DNA from: an uncultured Eubacteriales bacterium
Lineage (GTDB): Bacteria; Bacillota; Clostridia; Christensenellales; Borkfalkiaceae
Assembly: GCA_905209085.1 (NCBI GenBank)
Contig: CAJLRM010000003.1
Span: forward strand, 310,001 to 374,000
DNA: 64,000 nucleotides
Direction of reading: 5' to 3'
Below are positions 1 through 8,099 of the stretch, piece by piece. Made by a program: the position numbers and the translations under genes. The notes below the pieces were generated by a model, which was not told where the DNA came from, made no database searches, and saw nothing but the letters and a program-made list of their open reading frames with translations. The stretch's first letter is position 1; the number at the start of each line of letters is the position of its first letter.

Positions 1-5
1 CCGAA

Positions 6-440
6 ATGGAAAATATTTTTTTTAAGCGATTAGGCGACTTTATGGAAGAGCTTTCCATCACGTCGGACGAATTAGGGAAGATAATAGGAGTATCGGGGTC
101 TACCGTCCGAGGCTGGCGCGAAGGGAGATATATTCCCTATCTTGCCAATGCGGTGAAATTGGCAAATTATTTTAACTGCACGATAGATTATTTATTCGGG
201 CTGGAAAAGGATTTTCGCGAAACGAAGAAAAGAGCGCAGAACTATCTTTTTTATGAAAGGCTGAGAACTGTCATGAAAGAAAAAGGGGTTACGCGTTACG
301 GACTGACGAAAAAGACGTCGGTCAAAGATTCGCATTTGAATAATTGGCGAAAGGGGAGCGACCCGCGCATGGATTCCGTGATAGCTGCTGTCGAGCATTT
401 GAACGTTGCGATAGATTATTTGATTTGGGGCAATTACTGA
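6..440 (+). CDS. Tandem Cro/C1-type HTH regulator
   Basis: The 144-residue product is two XRE (Cro/C1) helix-turn-helix units in tandem, about residues 6-67 and 80-142. Recognition-helix regions read SGSTVRGWREG (30-40) and VKDSHLNNWRKG (106-117). Each unit ends in a matching strand-helix signature, FNCTIDYLFGL (56-66) and LNVAIDYLIWG. A DNA-binding transcriptional regulator is inferred; its targets are unknown. The ATG at 6 is so close to the window edge that its ribosome-binding site cannot be seen, so a longer N-terminus is possible. It converges with the small HTH gene at 455-697 in an AT-rich patch. A close architectural relative lies at 40622-41068. Confidence 0.8.
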   Translation: MENIFFKRLGDFMEELSITSDELGKIIGVSGSTVRGWREGRYIPYLANAVKLANYFNCTIDYLFGLEKDFRETKKRAQNYLFYERLRTVMKEKGVTRYGLTKKTSVKDSHLNNWRKGSDPRMDSVIAAVEHLNVAIDYLIWGNY

Positions 441-454
441 CGCAGAGCAGAGAG

Positions 455-697
455 CTATTTTTTGTCGGGCGTATACTTATAATTAAAGAAAGTATCGAGG
501 GAAGTATTCAATGTTTTTGCTAATTTGCAAGGAAAATCTCCATGCAAATATCGTTGATCTCCGCCTTGTAAGAAACGTTGTATCGTCGAAAGAGGTTCGT
601 TCATTGTTTGGGCGAGCTTTTTATCGTCCATATCACTTTTTTTCATAAGAATCAAAATCGTATCTACGTTAATGTATTGGTGCTTATCGGGTTTCAT
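455..697 (-). CDS. Small HTH-like protein
   Basis: Eighty residues on the minus strand, starting at an ATG preceded by a good ribosome-binding site (CGGAGG, about 8 nt upstream). The pattern KKLAQTMNEPLSTIQRFLQGG followed by LAKTLNTSLDTFFNYK resembles a degenerate XRE-type HTH in which an insertion splits the usual five helices. It is read convergently with the tandem-HTH gene next to it. Function is not established; a small DNA-binding or antirepressor-like protein is the most economical guess. Confidence 0.6.
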   Translation of the reverse strand: MKPDKHQYINVDTILILMKKSDMDDKKLAQTMNEPLSTIQRFLQGGDQRYLHGDFPCKLAKTLNTSLDTFFNYKYTPDKK

Positions 698-835
698 TTT
701 TTTACCTCCGAAATATTTGAAAATACAATAACATAATAAAACAAAAAAATCTTTTTGCGTGCGTAGATTAGCCGCATATAAAATTAAAAAATTTTGCTTT
801 TTCCTTTTTACTTTTGCTTTCCACGCAAAAAATAC

Positions 836-864
836 TTTACAAAGGACAAGTTTTCCTATATAAT
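836..864 (+). promoter_or_regulatory. Sigma-A-type promoter
   Basis: TTTACA (836-841) and TATAAT (859-864) are separated by exactly 17 nt. The predicted transcript starts near 871 and runs through about 275 nt of structured, non-coding leader before the methyltransferase ATG at 1148. Confidence 0.7.
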
Positions 865-869
865 AAGTA

Positions 870-1147
870 AGTCAAAATGTCGGATTATGTCTTTGAGAGG
901 CTCTCCGCTTTGCAAAAAGAGCCTTTGAAATGCTGTCCGATTTCTTCTTCGGTGGCAAAATGCTTTTAAACGCATTCTTTTGTCTCCTTACAGCGAAAAA
1001 TTCTTCTTCCCGAGGAATGTATCACGCGAACATACGTTCGCGCTTAAAACCGTTTTAAACGCGCGCTGTGCTTTTTATAAAAACGGTACGGTCCAAACGG
1101 GGAAGTTCGGGATAGGAAAGAAATCAAAAATCGGTCGAAAAGGTGTT
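870..1147 (+). other. Structured leader or small RNA region
   Basis: No convincing ORF is seen. A long imperfect hairpin can be drawn: TCGGA near 881 pairs with TCCGA near 937, enclosing AGGCTC/GAGCCT. It is followed near 957-978 by AATGC-TTTTAAAC-GCATT and then CTTTT, which resembles a weak terminator. A second hairpin (GCGAAC-ATAC-GTTCGC) lies near 1027. This may be a leader of the methyltransferase or a separate small RNA; I could not match it to a known RNA family. Confidence 0.4.
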
Positions 1148-2011
1148 ATGAAGATTGCACAGGATTGGACGGAGTATTCCATAATTGCCACGGGCGACGG
1201 CTATAAGCTGGAACGTTGGAAAGACGTGTGTCTTTTAAGACCTGACCCGCAGGTTATCTGGTCGGCGCAGACCGACCTGTTCGCCTACCCCGAATTAAAC
1301 GCGTATTATAAGCGCAGCGAAAAGGGGGGCGGCGGCTGGAAGATTCTCAAACCCATGCCCGAAGAATGGGAAATTTCCTATCAAAGTCTGGATTTGCGTT
1401 TTAAGATCAAGCCCATGGGCTTCAAGCATACGGGGCTTTTTCCCGAACAGTCCGTCAATTGGGAGTATATGTCCGCTCTCATCAAAGGGGCGGGGCGCCC
1501 GATAAAAGTGTTGAATCTGTTTGCCTACACGGGCGGGGCGACGGTGGCCTGCGCCAAAGCGGGCGCCTCGGTGACGCACGTGGACGCGGCGAAGGGCATG
1601 GTGGAACGCGCGGGCGAAAACGCGCGGCTTTCGGGCGTTGCGGGAGGAATCCGCTACATTGTGGACGACTGCCTCAAATTCGTGAGGCGGGAAATCCGCC
1701 GCGGCAATAAATACGACGCGATCATCATGGATCCGCCCTCTTACGGGCGCGGACCGGGCGGCGAAATGTGGAAGATCGAGAACGATCTTTTCCCGTTTGT
1801 CAGGCTCTGCGGCGAGCTGCTCTCGGACGATCCGCTGTTTTTTCTGATCAACAGTTACACGACGGGTTTGCAGCCCATGGTGCTGAAAAATATCCTGACG
1901 CTTACGCTGAAAGGCAGGAAGGGGCGTTCAGACGCCTACGAAGTGGGCATAAAGACGGAGGAGGGAATTTCTCTCCCCTGCGGTGCGGGAGGCATTTTTG
2001 TAAATGACTGA
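1148..2011 (+). CDS. Class I SAM-dependent RNA methyltransferase (RlmI-like)
   Basis: The 287-residue product matches COG1092-type 23S rRNA cytosine-C5 methyltransferases of the RlmI group. SAM-binding motif I is VLNLFAYTGG (about residue 120), followed by THVDAAKGM. The catalytic-loop region is MDPPSYGRG (about 193-201). I place the start at ATG 1148 (MKIAQDW), because the open frame upstream has only a TTG and reads into the structured leader. The extreme 3' end overlaps the pseudouridine synthase by 8 nt, which suggests translational coupling of two RNA-modification genes. The N-terminal PUA domain of classical RlmI is not obvious here. The exact target base is not known. Confidence 0.8.
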   Translation: MKIAQDWTEYSIIATGDGYKLERWKDVCLLRPDPQVIWSAQTDLFAYPELNAYYKRSEKGGGGWKILKPMPEEWEISYQSLDLRFKIKPMGFKHTGLFPEQSVNWEYMSALIKGAGRPIKVLNLFAYTGGATVACAKAGASVTHVDAAKGMVERAGENARLSGVAGGIRYIVDDCLKFVRREIRRGNKYDAIIMDPPSYGRGPGGEMWKIENDLFPFVRLCGELLSDDPLFFLINSYTTGLQPMVLKNILTLTLKGRKGRSDAYEVGIKTEEGISLPCGAGGIFVND

Positions 2012-2849
2012 AATCACGGAAGCGAAAAAAGCGCAGGCGGAAAAAAAAGTATGGGAAGCCGCCGAGATAAAAAAGGCGCAGGAGGCGGCGGAAAGCGCGC
2101 GGGAAACGGAAGCGCTTTTGCCGGGAGCGAAATTCGATTCCAAAGCTTCGGACGCGGGATTTGAAATTCTGTACGAGGACAATCATATCCTCGTCGTCTT
2201 GAAGCCGCAGATGACGGCGTGTTGTCCCGACGACAGCAAGGACGACAACCTTTTGGACATGATTAAGACCTATCTGAAAAAGGCGTACAATAAGCCGGGC
2301 AACGTCTACGCGGGGCTGGTGCATCGTCTGGATCGTCCCACGGGCGGGGTGATGGTGTACGCCAAGACGTCCAAAGCCGCGGCAAGGCTGACGCAGGGGC
2401 TGCAATCGGGGGACTTTGAAAAACGGTATCTCACTGTGCTTTGCGGCGCTCCCGAAACGGAGCGCGGCACCCTTACTAATTATCTGAGAAAGAACACCGT
2501 CAACAATATGGTGTATATCTGTACGCAGACGGAGGAGGGGGCGAAGTTCGCGTCCCTCGATTATAAGGTGCTCGAAGTCAAAGGCAAGTACGCTCTGACG
2601 GAGATTCGGCTGCACACGGGCAGGACTCACCAAATCCGCGTGCAGATGGCGGGAATTTCGCATCCCGTATACGGAGATATGCGTTACGGCGGCGCGCTGG
2701 CGCAGAAAGGGAAGCTGGCGCTTTGGGCGTATTCGCTCTCCTTTTCCCACCCCGTCACCAAGGAGCGATTGCGCTTTATGGCGTATCCGCCCGAGGACGA
2801 AACGCCGTGGAAGGCGTTTGACGTCGCCGCCGCGGTGGAAATCAAGTGA
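2004..2849 (+). CDS. RluA-family pseudouridine synthase
   Basis: The 281-residue product isomerises uridine to pseudouridine in structured RNA. The family signature HRLDRPTGG (about residues 107-115) contains the catalytic Asp, and RTHQIRVQ and HPVYGD follow at the usual distances. Residues 1-45 are an Ala/Lys/Glu-rich predicted helix placed before the catalytic domain; no S4 RNA-binding domain is seen. The start has GGGAGG 11 nt upstream, inside the methyltransferase gene. The site specificity (RluC/RluD/RluB type) cannot be assigned from sequence. Confidence 0.88.
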   Translation: MTEITEAKKAQAEKKVWEAAEIKKAQEAAESARETEALLPGAKFDSKASDAGFEILYEDNHILVVLKPQMTACCPDDSKDDNLLDMIKTYLKKAYNKPGNVYAGLVHRLDRPTGGVMVYAKTSKAAARLTQGLQSGDFEKRYLTVLCGAPETERGTLTNYLRKNTVNNMVYICTQTEEGAKFASLDYKVLEVKGKYALTEIRLHTGRTHQIRVQMAGISHPVYGDMRYGGALAQKGKLALWAYSLSFSHPVTKERLRFMAYPPEDETPWKAFDVAAAVEIK

Positions 2850-2896
2850 AAATTGCGTAAAAAAAGAAAAACAGGTTATTTCACCTTTAAATGCGT

Positions 2897-2925
2897 TTGA
2901 CAAAAGGCGCGTTTCGGTGTAAAAT
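2897..2925 (+). promoter_or_regulatory. Sigma-A-type promoter
   Basis: TTGACA (2897-2902), a 17-nt spacer, and TAAAAT (2920-2925), about 60 nt before the ATG of the surface protein at 2985. Confidence 0.75.
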
Positions 2926-2984
2926 AAAGGAAGCACAGTATTGTAACAGGTAAAAGCTTACAAAAATTGCGAGGCATTGCTTTA

Positions 2985-5426
2985 ATGAAAAAGTACAAAT
3001 CCAAAATCTTAACTTTCCTGCTTGCGGCGGCGCTCTCGTCGACGGTCGGCGGGATAGCGCTCTATTCGAACGTACCCGCTTTTGCGGACGAAACGACGGC
3101 GGTCACGTATCAACCCACCCGCGTTTTTACGGCTGAAAATTCGGCTTCCGTGAGTAAGGACGACGAGGACGCGTCCAAGCTGGCTTTTAAAATTTACGGG
3201 CAGAGCAGCGTTTCTTTTAAGCGCGACCTCGCCTTGAAATGGTTTGATACCGCCGAAGGAGAAAACGCGGGCACCGAAGCGAAATATCTGTCCATGAAGT
3301 TCGCGTTCAAGGACACCGATTTTTCCCGCCTCAACCTCACGTTTGAAACGGCGCCCGCCACCGCGCTCAAAGACAAGAAAGCGACGAATAAAATCGTATT
3401 TGAAAAATCGGAGGGCAAGGTTCTCGTCAAGGTCAACGAGAGCGAACAAACGACGGAGCTTGCCGACTCCTCAGCGGATATAACGCTGACGCTTTCCGAA
3501 AAAGACGGGGACAAGCTGGCGGAAGAAGGGCAGTTTTTCGTGTTCCTCAACGGGACAAGCATCGGCACCTTTGAAAATATCGGCGCCAATTTTGCGGAGT
3601 ATTTTTCCTCCTCCGCCACCACGCCCATGGTGCCTTTCGCCTTTACCGCGGAATTTCCCGACGGGACGCAGGATCCCCATACCACGCTCATTTTCAAGGA
3701 GCTGAACGGACAGACTTTCGAATTGAAGGACGGCCTCATCGAGGATAACGCAAAGCCCGTGCTCGTCGTCAACGACGAAGTGATCAGCTTTATGCTGGGT
3801 ATGCCTTTCTCGCTGGATTACGAGGTCATCGACGTTCTGGACACGTCCGTCACCAAGACGTTGGAATATTATCAATACAATCCCACCGATTCCACGGAAG
3901 AGGAAACGAAATATCAATCTCTTTCCACCAGCACCTATTTCTTCGACACCGTCTACACCAAGGGCGAGGGCGAAAACGCCGCGACCACTTCCGTTTACGA
4001 AGAGGAGGGAATGGAATTCGTTTCCGTCAGATTCAAGTTGGCGGACGACACTTATACGGGAGATAACGCCAAAACGTATTATCTCTCCTGGTATGCGGAG
4101 GAAACCGTAAGGCCGCAAGCCGCGCAGGACGTGACCGTGGATTATATCCGCGTGGACCGCAATACGGAAGGTCCCGAATATGCGGGGATCATCCACGACG
4201 ACGACGCTAAGACCACCACGATGAGTGCAGAGGGCGAAGCCCTGTTTGCGCAGTATCAGGAAGCGGTGGAAGAGGCGGCGGAGGACGTGTACGCGGGCTC
4301 CAATTCCTATATTTATCTGCCTTCTTTCAAAGGCTTGATCACCGATAACGATACGGGTTATAAGGGACTGAAATTCAGCATTTATTATAAGACCAAGACT
4401 TCGGACGGCGCTTCCTCCACGAATTTGAGCTACGACGGTCTGAAACTTGCCGTTTCCACGGCGGGTATGTACGAATTCAAGATCCTCGCTACGGACAAAG
4501 TGGGCAATTCGATGTACTGCTATCTCGACGGGTACAAGACGAAGGTCACGGCGGATACCATCTGGAAAATCGACGCCATTCCCTCCTTTACGTTCTCCGT
4601 TTCCAATAACGGTCTGAGCGTGGAAGAAAACGAAGATAAGAGCGCGGACAACGGCTATATCGACGTCACCTATAATATGTCCGATTTCACGGTGAAGGGA
4701 CTCGATCACGAAAGCGAATACGGTCTGTATTACTTCGATCATGTGGCGTTCCGCCAAAAATATTCCTCGTTTGCGACGGATGATCTGCTCACGGTGAAAT
4801 TCGAAACGCTGAAAAGCAGAGCGGCGGCGGACACTTCCCCGGATAAGGAAAAACAGCTGGAAAAGGATGCGCTCGGGTATTATGCGAAACTGTACGCGGA
4901 GATTCTGATCGAACAGCTCGGCGTCGAGAATCTCACGGCGGACGATCTTTTGAATCCCGAGGACGGAAACCCGATTTTGAGAAGGATCGAGGAATACGAT
5001 TCCTCCATCGATGAGGACGATCATCCCGACGAATGGAATAATTCGGACAATAAATACTATTGGTATCCTTCCTCCAAATCCTTTAAGCCGCAGGAAGCGG
5101 GCGTCTATCTCGTCTTTGCGGTGTTCAGCGACTCCAATCTGTTCGGCGAGAAAGCCGCCGCATACAGGGCAATTTCCGTCGAAGCGGACAGCGATATCAT
5201 TCCCGGCGAAACGGAGTGGCTCAAAAACAATATCGCTTCCGTCGTTCTGTTCTCGATCGCCGCAGTGATGTTGATCGTCATCATCATCCTTCTGCTGGTG
5301 AAGCCTTCGGACGAAAAACTGGAAGACGTCGAGGATGAGAAAGACGGCAAGAAGTCGAAGAAAAAAGCAAAGGCAAAGAAGAAGGACGCCGCGGCTTTGG
5401 AAGAACTCGATAAAAAGAAAAAATAA
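2985..5426 (+). CDS. Large secreted, C-terminally membrane-anchored surface protein
   Basis: The 813-residue product begins with a Sec signal peptide (residues 1-34, predicted cleavage AFA-DE) and has one strong C-terminal membrane segment (about 751-772, rich in V/I/L). A 41-residue cytoplasmic tail, very rich in Lys with Asp/Glu, follows. The 700-residue extracellular part is acidic and beta-rich and contains Ig-like stretches, for example around LVVNDEVISFMLGMPF. No catalytic motif or LPXTG is seen. I use ATG 2985 (MKKYK) with GAGG 10 nt upstream rather than the TTG at 2967. It has its own promoter and a strong terminator. An adhesin or envelope protein is inferred; no family is recognised. 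Confidence 0.75.
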   Translation: MKKYKSKILTFLLAAALSSTVGGIALYSNVPAFADETTAVTYQPTRVFTAENSASVSKDDEDASKLAFKIYGQSSVSFKRDLALKWFDTAEGENAGTEAKYLSMKFAFKDTDFSRLNLTFETAPATALKDKKATNKIVFEKSEGKVLVKVNESEQTTELADSSADITLTLSEKDGDKLAEEGQFFVFLNGTSIGTFENIGANFAEYFSSSATTPMVPFAFTAEFPDGTQDPHTTLIFKELNGQTFELKDGLIEDNAKPVLVVNDEVISFMLGMPFSLDYEVIDVLDTSVTKTLEYYQYNPTDSTEEETKYQSLSTSTYFFDTVYTKGEGENAATTSVYEEEGMEFVSVRFKLADDTYTGDNAKTYYLSWYAEETVRPQAAQDVTVDYIRVDRNTEGPEYAGIIHDDDAKTTTMSAEGEALFAQYQEAVEEAAEDVYAGSNSYIYLPSFKGLITDNDTGYKGLKFSIYYKTKTSDGASSTNLSYDGLKLAVSTAGMYEFKILATDKVGNSMYCYLDGYKTKVTADTIWKIDAIPSFTFSVSNNGLSVEENEDKSADNGYIDVTYNMSDFTVKGLDHESEYGLYYFDHVAFRQKYSSFATDDLLTVKFETLKSRAAADTSPDKEKQLEKDALGYYAKLYAEILIEQLGVENLTADDLLNPEDGNPILRRIEEYDSSIDEDDHPDEWNNSDNKYYWYPSSKSFKPQEAGVYLVFAVFSDSNLFGEKAAAYRAISVEADSDIIPGETEWLKNNIASVVLFSIAAVMLIVIIILLLVKPSDEKLEDVEDEKDGKKSKKKAKAKKKDAAALEELDKKKK

Positions 5427-5468
5427 TCCCCCGCAGTTTGATTTTTGAAAAAATTTGATCGACGAACG

Positions 5469-5504
5469 CCGTCCGTTTCCGCTGAGGAAACGGACGGTTT
5501 TTTT
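5469..5504 (+). terminator. Rho-independent terminator of the surface-protein gene
   Basis: A perfect 12-bp stem, CCGTCCGTTTCC (5469-5480) with GGAAACGGACGG (5486-5497), encloses a 5-nt loop and is followed by seven T. Confidence 0.93.
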
Positions 5505-6152
5505 AAGGGCGGGGCGCTATAAACGCTCCGCCGCTGTGTTTTGAATCGTGTCCGCAGCTTCGTTTCCCATTGTGGAAAAGGAAAGAAGAAGGGGTGCGTC
5601 TTTGCCGCGTTTGCATGGAGAACGGAAGAAAGGGAACAAGCGGAAGAAAGGGAACAAGCGGAAGAAAGGGAACAAGCGGAAGAAAGGGAAACAAGCGGAG
5701 GAAAGGGAACAAGCGGAGGAAAGGGAACAAAAGGAAAAACGAGAACAGAGAGGAAAAGGGCGTAAAGGGAGAAAGGAAACGGAAGACAAAGAGAGCGAAC
5801 GGGAAAAAACGGACAGAGAAGAAGAATCGGGAGATCGGGGGAAAGGATAGATAAAAACGGAGGGAGAAGAAAACAGACGGGGTGGAAACGGGCGCATAGT
5901 GAGGCGTTTTGCTCCTTATGAGAAAAAAGAATCTGAAAATAGAGGCGCAAGATCTTTCCTTCCCCTTGCCGAACAGGGACAGGGAATAGAAAAATATTTA
6001 TATTTTATGTATATTTATTTAATTATTTTAACAATGAGGCCTTTGAGAAGAGGATTTTTTCATGGCTTTTTTAAGAAAAAATTATGAAAAAATAGGGAGA
6101 ACACGATTGCGGGGAAAGCTTCCGGGAAAGGGGCTAAAAATTCATAAAACAC
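5505..6152. other. Purine-rich spacer without a recognisable gene
   Basis: From about 5560 to 5890 the + strand is almost all A and G. Overlapping open frames occur in all three + frames and on the minus strand, as expected for low-complexity purine DNA. They encode only Lys/Arg/Glu-rich repeats, and none has both a good start and a recognisable domain. I call no gene here. Confidence 0.7.
5623..5731. repeat. 18-bp tandem repeat, six units
   Basis: Units of CGGAAGAAAGGGAACAAG start at 5623, 5641, 5659, 5677, 5696 and 5714. The fourth unit has one extra A (19 nt), and units five and six carry GGAGG in place of GGAAG. The 1-bp insertion shifts every reading frame through the array, so it is unlikely to encode a constrained protein. 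Confidence 0.9.
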
Positions 6153-6181
6153 TTGACAAGCATTCTGTCATAAGTTATAAT
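6153..6181 (+). promoter_or_regulatory. Consensus promoter of the lipoprotein/c-di-GMP operon
   Basis: A perfect TTGACA (6153-6158), a 17-nt spacer and a perfect TATAAT (6176-6181) lie 74 nt before the ATG at 6255. This should be a strong sigma-A promoter unless repressed. Confidence 0.88.
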
Positions 6182-6254
6182 AGCATAAGGAAAGTGATTC
6201 ATTTTTAAACTTTTTTTATCGGCAAAGAGTGATCGGGCGCGGCGGGGAATACTT

Positions 6255-8099
6255 ATGAAGAAAAAGGGAAGGAACAGAGTGATTTCGGCATTATGTGCGG
6301 GCATAATGCTTTTTTCCGTTCTCTTTTTCGGCTCCTGCACTTTTTCGGAAGGGACAAAACGCTCCGTCGAATTGAAACTGACTACGGTGGAAGCGAGCGT
6401 TTCTACGCTCCGTTACGTCGTCGAGCAATTCAATAAAAAGAATACGGAGTATCGCATAAAAATAGAAATTCTGCCCGACAGCAGTCTGAAAGATTACAAT
6501 TTTTCGCACGGCGCTATCGAAACGGATTTTATTTCCTTTGAGAATTTTACTTTTGCCAATCGGCTGTCGGATTTGCTTCAACCGCTCACTCGGACGGAGG
6601 CGATCGGCAAATATCAGATTTCGCTCATCAACCACTTAAAGACGGACGACGGGACGCTGTACGTTATGCCTGCGCCCGGCGTTTTCAGCAGTCAATGCCT
6701 CAATTTGGACCTTTTCGAAAGCCGCAATTACGCCCTTCCTTCGACGATAGACGAACTCGTCACCCTCGCCCAGCGAATCGCGGAAACGAGTTCTTCGCGC
6801 GCGTGTTCGCTGACGGGCGGGAACAAGGCGCTGACGGAAACGCTGATGGGCGTCGCGGTGCCCTTATTCGGGGCGTCCGTGCAGGGCTTTGACTTTTTAA
6901 GGGAGTTTTATGAAGGGCGGACGACCTTGACGGACGGCGGGTACGCCAAACAGTGGCAGGCGATCTTTGAGGATTACCGCAGTCTTTACCGCGCTTCTTT
7001 TTTCAGCGTCGAGGACGTCTATAAATCGAACGAGGAGGAAATTGCCGATTTTGCCGACGGCGTGACTCTGGCCATTCACAACTCTTTCGATCTCGATGTG
7101 GAGAACGTTTGTTCTCAGAAGGGCGTTTCTTTTTCGTACTCCTTTCAACCGTTTATCGGCAACGGGGAAAGCAGAAAATGGATCGCCGTCCGTCCCCGCT
7201 ATTATCTCGGCGTGACGAAGGATTCCTATGCGGACAAGGAAAAGCGAAAGGGCATAAACGCCTTTTTCGAATACTACACGTCCGCGGAAGGGCAGGACGC
7301 CGCCGAACGGAACGCGGACGGAGTGTTCAGAAACGACAGCATTTCCTTCATCAAGGATTTCGGTCAGACCTTTGAAGGGGCGTATGCGCCTGTCGGGGAG
7401 GCGTTTCTCTCGGGACGGGTCTTTCTGGCGGATATTTTCACTTCCGTTTTCGATTCCGTTTCCGATAGTTTGGAAAAGTTCCTCCGCGACGAGATGGGCG
7501 TCGCCGAACTGATGAAAGCGATCGACGCGGAAGTTTTCACCAATGCCAATAAACTCGACGAAGAGTACGAAATAAAGACCGATTTCGATTACGGCGCAGC
7601 CGTCCGCAGCAGCGAAACGGCGATCGGCAATTACACGGCGGATGCCGTCCGACTCGCGTTCGGGGGAGGCGCCGCCGCGGTGATTCTGCCCGCAGGCATG
7701 ATTCGCGCGAATCTTTTTCGGGGAACGCTGCGGGAATCGGAACTGTCCGTCGTGTTCGGGGACGTTCCCCTCGCGCTGACAAAGATCACGGGCGCGGGAC
7801 TGAAAAAGATCCTCACAAAAGCGCTTTCCGAGTCGGGAACGAGCGGCTATCCCCTCCTTTCGGGACTGCGGCTGGAAGGGAACGGGCAGGGGAGGTCGAT
7901 AAAACTGCTCAACGGGCGAATCGTGGCGGACGAGGACGCGCTGACGCTGCTGCTTCCCGTTTCCTGGGCGGAACAATACGCGGAAAATATTTTGTCCATA
8001 GGCAGCGAAAGCTCCGCTCTGGCTTTGGTGAAGGCGTACATGAAGGAAAACGGCGCCGCCGCTTCCGCGATCGACGGACGCATGGGGGGCATATCATGA
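6255..8099 (+). CDS. Solute-binding lipoprotein fused to a 5'-nucleotidase C-terminal domain
   Basis: The 614-residue product is a lipoprotein (LFFGSC, Cys28). Residues about 35-440 look like a family-1 extracellular sugar-binding protein: VSTLRYVVEQFNKKN near the N-terminus and later a YYTSAEGQDAAER helix typical of the class. Residues about 455-570 match the C-terminal substrate-specificity domain of 5'-nucleotidases: GNYTADAVR, then LPAGMIRANLFRG, then ITGAGLKKIL. The metallophosphatase domain that normally precedes it is absent. No permease gene is nearby, so a role as an extracellular ligand sensor or carrier for the downstream GGDEF/EAL protein is more likely than transport; this is inference. 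The gene overlaps the next by 4 nt (ATGA). Confidence 0.78.
   Translation: MKKKGRNRVISALCAGIMLFSVLFFGSCTFSEGTKRSVELKLTTVEASVSTLRYVVEQFNKKNTEYRIKIEILPDSSLKDYNFSHGAIETDFISFENFTFANRLSDLLQPLTRTEAIGKYQISLINHLKTDDGTLYVMPAPGVFSSQCLNLDLFESRNYALPSTIDELVTLAQRIAETSSSRACSLTGGNKALTETLMGVAVPLFGASVQGFDFLREFYEGRTTLTDGGYAKQWQAIFEDYRSLYRASFFSVEDVYKSNEEEIADFADGVTLAIHNSFDLDVENVCSQKGVSFSYSFQPFIGNGESRKWIAVRPRYYLGVTKDSYADKEKRKGINAFFEYYTSAEGQDAAERNADGVFRNDSISFIKDFGQTFEGAYAPVGEAFLSGRVFLADIFTSVFDSVSDSLEKFLRDEMGVAELMKAIDAEVFTNANKLDEEYEIKTDFDYGAAVRSSETAIGNYTADAVRLAFGGGAAAVILPAGMIRANLFRGTLRESELSVVFGDVPLALTKITGAGLKKILTKALSESGTSGYPLLSGLRLEGNGQGRSIKLLNGRIVADEDALTLLLPVSWAEQYAENILSIGSESSALALVKAYMKENGAAASAIDGRMGGIS

Noticed and set aside
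980..1147. N-terminal extension of the methyltransferase from TTG 980
   Set aside because: TTG without ribosome-binding site within a structured leader; ATG 1148 begins the conserved part.
3471..5024. 517-codon open frame on the minus strand
   Set aside because: Antisense shadow of the large surface-protein gene; no ribosome-binding site or domain.
5541..5854. Three overlapping Lys/Arg-rich open frames
   Set aside because: Created by purine-rich repeats; the 1-bp slip in the array breaks any constrained frame.
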